Positions 58,924-64,000 of a stretch of 64,000 nt of DNA are shown here, in pieces. Source of the stretch: Pasteurellaceae bacterium (GTDB taxonomy: Bacteria; Pseudomonadota; Gammaproteobacteria; Enterobacterales; Pasteurellaceae); the NCBI GenBank assembly GCA_030527795.1, contig JAUNAB010000008.1:40433-104432 (forward strand), in the 5' to 3' direction. The notes under the pieces were generated by a model that did no database searches, was not told the origin of the DNA, and saw nothing but the letters and a program-made list of their open reading frames with translations. How positions within the stretch are numbered: position 1 is the first letter of the stretch; every line of letters begins with the position of its first letter. The translations under genes and the position numbers were made by a program.

Positions 58924-61151
58924 TCATCCTCCATATCCTGTTCATCCGTATCGGCTTGACTTATCGGCTCAGCTTCATCATCTTCAGGCAGATCAATATC
59001 ACTACCCCAATCCAAATCGGCTTTTGCCATTTTTTCCTCTGTCACCATATTTTCAAATGAATCGGCAATATCCTTTGATGGCGTATAGTCTTTAAATGCT
59101 GGCTCCCACCAATTTGCTGTAACGTGATAATTTTTTTGCATATTATCAAGTAACGCTTGCATTGACGGCGGTATCAAATCTTCTCCATCAATAGCAGGTA
59201 ACGGCATTCTCACCTTATATAAGGTACTCCCGTTCATCAAGATAAAAGCCTGTCCTTTCGGCAAATTGGTGATATTTGCCACATCGAGCAACGGCACTTC
59301 TTTTTGCGAGATGCGCTCCCCGGTATTTGAGGTAAAAGCTTTATCATCATCTGGATTACTCGAATCGGTAAAGCTTGAGGTCACCATACTTTGTAAAATC
59401 GTGACTTTATGCAATTGATCGGTTAATAATTTCGCCGTTGCCGGCGATTTTACCCGAAACATTATCAACGTATTAAAGTTACCGATGGTCTGTTCCGCCT
59501 TAGCCCGATTGCCAAGACGAGCCTCAATATCCGCAATGGTTTGAGTATAAGCGGTGACCTGCATTCCGGCTCCTCGCCCCTTATTAATCAACGGAATAAA
59601 TTCATCACCCATTAATTCGTTAAATTCATCACAATGCAAATTGATTTTAACCGGCTTTGACTGACCTTTAAATGCCTCTGGTAACCCCTCATCCACACCG
59701 TGTTTATAGATATGCCCAGCCATTGATACTAGATCGGCAAACATACTATTTCCAACTGCAGCGGCAACAGTTGCATCCGATAGGGCATCTAGCCCCACAT
59801 AAACAATACCCCGTTTACGAATCACTTCTTCCCAATCAAAAATCGGGCGCTCATCATTTACATCATCATAATTCGGTGATAATAATTCTTCGATTTTTCC
59901 TGTAGTGAGTTTTTCTAATAAGGGTAGCAATGACGCTACAATTTTATCAAAATAGGTTTTATCATAACGTACCGCCGTTGCTAACCCCTCAAGCACCGGA
60001 TCAAAAATCTTGTTTTCTAAAATATACTGATTGATGACCCAAATCAAAGGACGCTCTTTCATTCCGAAGGATAAATTTTTAACATCAACATTGGCTGTAA
60101 TATTGAGTAGTCCTGGCCAAATTGCTGGATCAGTCGCATCGAAATAGTTTTTAGCATAACTCAAAAAGAGACCATCAATATTTTGCACATAACGTGATAT
60201 TTGCGAATAATTTGGTCTCTCCCCCATTTCAACCAATGCTCTTGCTACCACATTGGTGAAACGCCAAGCAAATTCCTTGAATGCCGCCGAGTTACCTGCG
60301 CCGCTTAGCTGCCCGGAAATCCGTCCCGCAACTTCGGAGACTCGACCGAAACGCCCAATCGGGTTGTAGCGTGCGGATTTTTCCGGATAGCCCAAATGGA
60401 ACATATAAAATTCTTTATCCCGCCCTGCGCGTTTTGCCTCTGCATACATCCGTTTTAACATATCCGGGTCGCCTTTCGGGTCGAAAAAGACCACAACTTC
60501 GCGATCTGCTTGCGTTGTGCCTCGATGAATATCTTGTGTCACTAACACCTCAGCAAAACGGGTTTTACCTACCCCTGTTGTGCCAAAAACAGCCGTATGC
60601 CCACCTCTTGAATTGAGTGGTTGCATTACATCAATTTCATTTAACTCAATACCGTGAATCGCAGGAATACCTTCAACCGGCGGTAAAGGTCTGACCGGAT
60701 TAAAGCGTGAATCTGACGTTGTTAACTTAGTAATTAGGTTTTCGTGATGTTTTTCATACTCTCTTGTCATATTAAATAGCTTAGAGGGACGTAAGTATTT
60801 TTTACCATCGGCGGAAAAACAGTCATAGAGCCTCTGGGTGTGCTCCGGTTGCCATTCAAATCCCCGCCCTAAAAATAAGAATTTTTTATTTACCGGAATT
60901 TGACGGCTGGTTAGGGCATAATAAGGCAAGCGCTTTAAATTACGATGATAGCGTACAATACGCCAACCTTGGCGAAAACGCAGATAGCTTATCCCACCGA
61001 ATCCAGCAGCCAACCCATAACCAATCGCTGGATGCAATGCCAAAGACCAAGGCGCCACACTGCATACATAAGCACATGCGGCGTGAGCTGCTGCCGGATA
61101 AAATTCAACCGGCGGACGCAATAACCCCTCTAACAAATATTTACTTGCCAT
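58920..61151 (-). CDS. traD: TraD-family type IV coupling protein
   Basis: 743-residue hexameric ATPase that brings the relaxase-DNA complex to the secretion channel. Two N-terminal transmembrane segments (around AACAYVCSVAPWSLAL and IGYGLAAGFGGISY) anchor it. Walker A VFGTTGVGKTRFAEV is near residues 188-202, and the Walker B region is INLHCDEFNELMG near residue 505. GAGMQVTAYTQTIADIEARLG completes the family pattern. The acidic C-terminus (EDDEAEPISQADTDEQDMEDE) may contact the relaxase. Confidence 0.95.
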   Translation of the reverse strand: MASKYLLEGLLRPPVEFYPAAAHAACAYVCSVAPWSLALHPAIGYGLAAGFGGISYLRFRQGWRIVRYHRNLKRLPYYALTSRQIPVNKKFLFLGRGFEWQPEHTQRLYDCFSADGKKYLRPSKLFNMTREYEKHHENLITKLTTSDSRFNPVRPLPPVEGIPAIHGIELNEIDVMQPLNSRGGHTAVFGTTGVGKTRFAEVLVTQDIHRGTTQADREVVVFFDPKGDPDMLKRMYAEAKRAGRDKEFYMFHLGYPEKSARYNPIGRFGRVSEVAGRISGQLSGAGNSAAFKEFAWRFTNVVARALVEMGERPNYSQISRYVQNIDGLFLSYAKNYFDATDPAIWPGLLNITANVDVKNLSFGMKERPLIWVINQYILENKIFDPVLEGLATAVRYDKTYFDKIVASLLPLLEKLTTGKIEELLSPNYDDVNDERPIFDWEEVIRKRGIVYVGLDALSDATVAAAVGNSMFADLVSMAGHIYKHGVDEGLPEAFKGQSKPVKINLHCDEFNELMGDEFIPLINKGRGAGMQVTAYTQTIADIEARLGNRAKAEQTIGNFNTLIMFRVKSPATAKLLTDQLHKVTILQSMVTSSFTDSSNPDDDKAFTSNTGERISQKEVPLLDVANITNLPKGQAFILMNGSTLYKVRMPLPAIDGEDLIPPSMQALLDNMQKNYHVTANWWEPAFKDYTPSKDIADSFENMVTEEKMAKADLDWGSDIDLPEDDEAEPISQADTDEQDMEDE

Positions 61152-61657
61152 TACTGCGATACTCCGGTTTCCGTAATCAATGCTGGATAATGAGAGAGTT
61201 TTAAGCGATCGCTTAAATCATCTGCCGGTGAGGGTAATAGTGTCAAATTCGGTGCCAAACGACGTAATTGGTTCAACTCATCTAGAGTGGTCACATTAAC
61301 CACTAAACCGACCGCTTGTTGAGACAGTAAATTATCATAATGCTGAGACAACCATTGACGAGATAATTCATCTGCACCAATAAGGAAAATTGGAGACATC
61401 GCGGTTAACTCTAGGTTAATAGGTTTAACATATCCAGGTGTCAATTTATGTGACACTACCGGAAGCATATCCGCTTCCGTTACTAATTCCGGTATCGCGT
61501 TAGGGTAAATAGGCGCATTTTCATCGTGTTCCGGCTGAATACCTTCATAGAATCTGACCGCACTTTCACCGCCCAAATCAGCAATAACTTTTAAATCGGC
61601 AGATGAATGTACAGAAAGGAGTAATCCAAGCCATAAAAAATGATTTAATTTCTTCAT
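61151..61657 (-). CDS. Exported ICE protein (TIGR03765/PFL_4695-like)
   Basis: 168 residues with a signal peptide (LWLGLLLSVHSSA). The mature protein begins DLKVIADLGGESAVRFYEGI and contains LTPGYVKPINLELTAMSPIFLIGAD and NLTLLPSPADDLSDRL, as expected for TIGR03765. It touches the traD start (one-base overlap). Codons near 61557-61565 carry AAGTGCGGT in reverse. Confidence 0.83.
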   Translation of the reverse strand: MKKLNHFLWLGLLLSVHSSADLKVIADLGGESAVRFYEGIQPEHDENAPIYPNAIPELVTEADMLPVVSHKLTPGYVKPINLELTAMSPIFLIGADELSRQWLSQHYDNLLSQQAVGLVVNVTTLDELNQLRRLAPNLTLLPSPADDLSDRLKLSHYPALITETGVSQ

Positions 61658-61670
61658 TATTCTTTAGTTC

Positions 61671-62441
61671 CTACATTTTGACCGTTCTATCAACCCAAAT
61701 AACATTTTTATCATCGGGTTCAATCCAAATCAGTGCATTTCGAGATGTCTTTTGACTTTGATTAGCGGGTAACGATAGAACTGGCTGTTTTATACGAGCT
61801 TGAGGTTTAACCCATACTGTTGCCGAGTGCTTATCTAGCGGCTGCATAAAATTGGCGATCAATTTATGCTGGTTATATCGCCCTTTTTGGTAAGCGATAA
61901 ATTGTTTGACTGACATTCCACGTTTCATCCCATTACGTCGCATATTTTGGATATCTTCAGAGGTTGAACGCCCTAAAATGGCACGATGAAACCCATCTAA
62001 CCCAATATTATGTGCCATATATAAATTTTCATCAGTTATAGAAATTCCGCGTTGCTGAAATTGCTCAATATGCCAACGGGCAAGTAACGCAGTTGCGAAT
62101 GTATTAGTTTGTTTATGATAACGAGGGTCACCCCGTGTGCCTTGAATAGATGGCGTAATTAAGCGCATTCCTAACTGTTTACCTCGTTCGGTTTGCGCCA
62201 GCCAATTCCATGTATCTCGGGTAAATTGTCCGACACCAATAGGACCTGTTGGCGAGACTTTACCATACCAGCCATCTTCCATTTTCACTAATCCTCGTAA
62301 CATCACCTCACTGACCTGGTAACGCTTTGCGGCTTCCTGAATATACTGTTCGACATCTTTACCAAAGCCATTAAATGCCTGTGCTGTTGTAGAGCAAAGA
62401 AAAGGTAGCAAAATACTCACTAATAGACGAGAGACTGCCAT
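61671..62441 (-). CDS. Lytic transglycosylase (SLT domain), transfer-associated
   Basis: 256-residue exported muramidase. Signal peptide (LLVSILLPFLCSTTAQA), then an SLT-like domain with catalytic Glu in LVKMEDGWYG and the conserved GPIGVGQFTRDTW. It probably opens peptidoglycan for the transfer apparatus, like VirB1. The ICE also encodes a lysozyme-type domain in the TIGR03755-like protein. It overlaps the TIGR03759-like gene by 22 bases. Confidence 0.9.
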   Translation of the reverse strand: MAVSRLLVSILLPFLCSTTAQAFNGFGKDVEQYIQEAAKRYQVSEVMLRGLVKMEDGWYGKVSPTGPIGVGQFTRDTWNWLAQTERGKQLGMRLITPSIQGTRGDPRYHKQTNTFATALLARWHIEQFQQRGISITDENLYMAHNIGLDGFHRAILGRSTSEDIQNMRRNGMKRGMSVKQFIAYQKGRYNQHKLIANFMQPLDKHSATVWVKPQARIKQPVLSLPANQSQKTSRNALIWIEPDDKNVIWVDRTVKM

Positions 62442-63172
62442 TGTCCATCCTCTTGGATTTGGAATGCTACTGGTATTTTACCGTTGGCATAATGGAGCCA
62501 GTAACCCGTATCGTGATTGAGTGTAATTAAACGCAATTTAACTTTTTCTGGATTAATTTGATGTTTTTTTGCCCATTCTCGAATGGCGTTATCGTTACCA
62601 TTTGCTCCTACTACATACACATCTACTGGGGTTTTATTATCAACGTGAGCTAACATTCGACTCACATCGGATTCGCATCTCGAACAATTATCTAAACGGG
62701 TAAAATAAATGACTCGCCCAACGGATTGTGAAATATGTGGTTCAACATCAAAAGGTAATTCATTAGGGTATAACTTAGCGAATGCTTTATCGTAAGCACG
62801 TTGAAATGCCAGCTCTCGCTCGACACGATTATGCATTTTTTTCGCCAATAATTCCGCATAGCGTATTCGCTCTGCTTCTGTTTTTGCTTCAATCCCTAAC
62901 GTTGTCAGTGGATCAAGGTTCGGTGACCATACGCCACGCTCCCCCTGCTGTAATTCAAGGTAACGTTGCCATTCTTCAGCCGTTAATCCCCATTCTTGGG
63001 CTTTTTGACTCAACTCTGTTTGATTGAGTGATTTCACATCAAGGCTTTTTTCAGCCGATGAGGTATGATTGGCAACCTCATTAAGCAGTCGGTTGCTTTG
63101 GGTTGAATTTGCCTCAGCCATACTGCTTACCACTAAAAATGATAAAAGAGATAACTTAATAAATTTATTCAT
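62420..63172 (-). CDS. Exported ICE protein with a thioredoxin-like C-terminus (TIGR03759-like)
   Basis: 250 residues. ATG 63172 gives a signal peptide (FIKLSLLSFLVVSSMAEA). The middle contains EEWQRYLELQQGERGVWSPNLDPLTTLG, which I associate with TIGR03759. The C-terminal third (about 150-250) has YFTRLDNCSRCESDV, a CxxC pair at a position suggesting a thioredoxin-like redox site for disulfide handling in the periplasm. It overlaps the PilL-like gene by eight bases. Confidence 0.83.
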   Translation of the reverse strand: MNKFIKLSLLSFLVVSSMAEANSTQSNRLLNEVANHTSSAEKSLDVKSLNQTELSQKAQEWGLTAEEWQRYLELQQGERGVWSPNLDPLTTLGIEAKTEAERIRYAELLAKKMHNRVERELAFQRAYDKAFAKLYPNELPFDVEPHISQSVGRVIYFTRLDNCSRCESDVSRMLAHVDNKTPVDVYVVGANGNDNAIREWAKKHQINPEKVKLRLITLNHDTGYWLHYANGKIPVAFQIQEDGQWQSLVY

Positions 63173-63809
63173 CAACCACCTCGGTTTGCGTTGTGGTTGA
63201 AATAATCTCAATACGTTTTTTATCCATTTCAAGTGGTTTTTCGCGCGTTTTAAAACACACTGTACGGGTAATATCATTTAACGTCACATAATAGGCAGGA
63301 CCCGCAAGCATTTGTAGTGCTTCACGCAACTTAATTGGTCCAAATTGGTGATGGATTTTAGGTAGAGGTAACGAAAATAGCGATGCGGTTTGATTAAATG
63401 CGGAGCCATAACAGAGACTTAAGCCGGTTCCGGATAAAGTTGTTTTTAAACCTTGCTCAACCGTTGCTGTTATTGCACGTTTTGACTTTGGTGTCATATT
63501 GACGGAGACCATCTGCTCCAGCAAATATTTTTGTCCTTCTTCTGGCGAGGTATTAACCAGCGTATAGCGTCCTTGACGCACAATTTGGGTTACCGGCTCT
63601 GGCTCATCAGCATATTGATAAATATCCGGCACAATGGTTTGTTCTGTGATAACCGGTGAAGGTTTAATGCTTTCAGAGACAAACCCTGCTGTCGGCAACG
63701 GATAAGTTTCCACGCTGGATACTGTCTCTTTTTTCGGATGTTGAACACACCCGGTTAAGGCAAGACAAAGCACACCGGCGATTGAAAGAGAGAGGTCTAT
63801 TTTGTTCAT
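63165..63809 (-). CDS. PilL N-terminal domain-like lipoprotein (start of transfer operon)
   Basis: 214-residue lipoprotein (lipobox VLCLALTGC). The sequence QIVRQGRYTLVNTSPEEGQK followed by QMVSVNMTPKSKRAITATVEQGL and QFGPIKLREALQMLAGPAYYV fits the PilL N-terminal family (TIGR03748) that opens GI-type transfer operons. ATG 63809 follows GGGGAAGAAAA; ATG 63830 is less likely. It is the most upstream gene seen of the leftward operon. Confidence 0.85.
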   Translation of the reverse strand: MNKIDLSLSIAGVLCLALTGCVQHPKKETVSSVETYPLPTAGFVSESIKPSPVITEQTIVPDIYQYADEPEPVTQIVRQGRYTLVNTSPEEGQKYLLEQMVSVNMTPKSKRAITATVEQGLKTTLSGTGLSLCYGSAFNQTASLFSLPLPKIHHQFGPIKLREALQMLAGPAYYVTLNDITRTVCFKTREKPLEMDKKRIEIISTTTQTEVVDE

Positions 63810-63946
63810 TTTTCTTCCCCAAAGTAGCAATTAACGTTCGTGTTACTATGGAGAAGATAATCTTGAAGTGGAATAATTTTTTATTTAGACAACTGAAATA
63901 AATTTCTGCGATATAATACGAGTGTAATAAATTTAATAAAATTTAA

Positions 63947-64000
63947 GGGGCTGTACTAGATAACTAGAATAAATTCTGCTTTACTAATTGTTTTAAAATG
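63947..64000 (+). mobile_element. Probable left end of an IS1016/IS1595-type insertion sequence
   Basis: The last bases start GGGGCTGTACTAGATAACTA, matching my memory of the terminal inverted repeats of IS1016-type elements (GGGGCTG start), and end with TTTTAAAATG, where the transposase start codon would lie. The element would continue outside the window, so neither transposase nor the opposite repeat nor the target duplication can be checked here. Confidence 0.45.

Larger units (their letters stand above)
32385..64000. mobile_element. Integrative and conjugative element, ICEHin1056/GI (MPF-G) type, left part
   Basis: Evidence is the truncated tRNA-Phe attachment site, the adjacent tyrosine integrase, the MobH relaxase, and a GI-type transfer gene set in family order: PilL-like lipoprotein, TIGR03759, transglycosylase, TIGR03765, TraD, TIGR03747, RAQPRD, TIGR03758/45/50/46/49/52/51, TraC, TraG, then TIGR03757/56/55. 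The right end, with any replication/partition genes and cargo, lies outside the window. At least 31.6 kb belong to it. Haemophilus-type AAGTGCGGT motifs occur here while the chromosomal CCGCGGT motif is nearly absent. Confidence 0.92.

Noticed and set aside
63947..64000. GGGGCTG start as the 5' end of tmRNA (ssrA)
   Set aside because: tmRNA genes begin with similar bases but continue with a GATTCGACGGG-like segment, which is absent; the following CTAGATAACTAG fits an IS end better.
32385..64000. Antibiotic-resistance cargo or a CRISPR array in the ICE
   Set aside because: No resistance gene signature and no regularly spaced repeats were found in the visible part; cargo may lie to the right of the window.

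Overview
The window is a piece of a Pasteurellaceae chromosome. The left half (1 to about 32,384) is ordinary core genome with the gene content expected of the Haemophilus/Avibacterium/Aggregatibacter group: rpe-gph-trpS, a citrate lyase locus, nudE/hslR, recQ-cyaY, pepB-ndk, pckA and trmL-argO. The right half (32,385 to beyond 64,000) is the integrase-proximal end of an integrative and conjugative element (ICE) of the ICEHin1056 / GI-type (MPF-G) family. It sits at a tRNA-Phe gene, whose severed 3' half remains at 32,385-32,434 next to an intact tRNA-Asn. Species cannot be named from the sequence alone. TIGR/PFL/Tfc names given for transfer genes come from my recall of gene order, size and motifs, not from a search.

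Core region. A partial exported protein and rpe-gph-trpS are followed by citT, citXG, citF, citE and citD (minus strand) diverging from citC (plus), giving citrate uptake, citrate lyase and its prosthetic-group machinery. Next come a HerA-like ATPase (YjgR type), a metallo-beta-lactamase-fold gene with one in-frame stop, an OPT family transporter, nudE, hslR, a frameshifted YeeE/TsuA-type transporter and a three-domain rhodanese lipoprotein. A 1,445-residue S6 serine protease autotransporter lies in an AT-rich island beside a degraded isochorismatase gene. Then come recQ-cyaY, ndk-pepB, pckA (with a CRP-type site), thiamine pyrophosphokinase, trmL and argO. The 3' end of argO and its terminator are tandemly duplicated and decayed.

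The core carries about 37 copies by eye of CCGCGG, mostly in the context ACCGCGGTCAAAA. Many are inverted pairs that form intergenic terminators. This looks like a variant DNA uptake sequence dialect: the known Haemophilus-type core is AAGTGCGGT. The ICE carries almost none of the CCGCGG form but has at least six exact AAGTGCGGT copies, one of them in its own paired terminator. This suggests the ICE evolved in hosts with the Haemophilus dialect and entered this chromosome from outside.

ICE region. From the attachment site: tyrosine integrase, MobH relaxase, a cluster of hairpins (possible oriT), a small acidic protein, and a plus-strand module of palindromes, small membrane protein, serine recombinase and unknown protein. 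Then comes a minus-strand maintenance block: methyltransferase-like protein, ArdC-like antirestriction protein, a 283-residue unknown and several small genes. Five of these genes share an unusual 5' leader that can fold in competing ways to hide or expose the ribosome binding site, with a gene-specific code word between the Shine-Dalgarno and the start. A plus-strand group (TIGR03757, TIGR03756, and TIGR03755 fused to a lysozyme domain) and a vapBC pair follow. The long minus-strand type IV secretion operon then runs from the PilL-like lipoprotein (63.8 kb) down to TraG (48 kb), including TraD and TraC/VirB4. The window ends inside what looks like the terminal repeat of an IS1016/IS1595-type insertion sequence.
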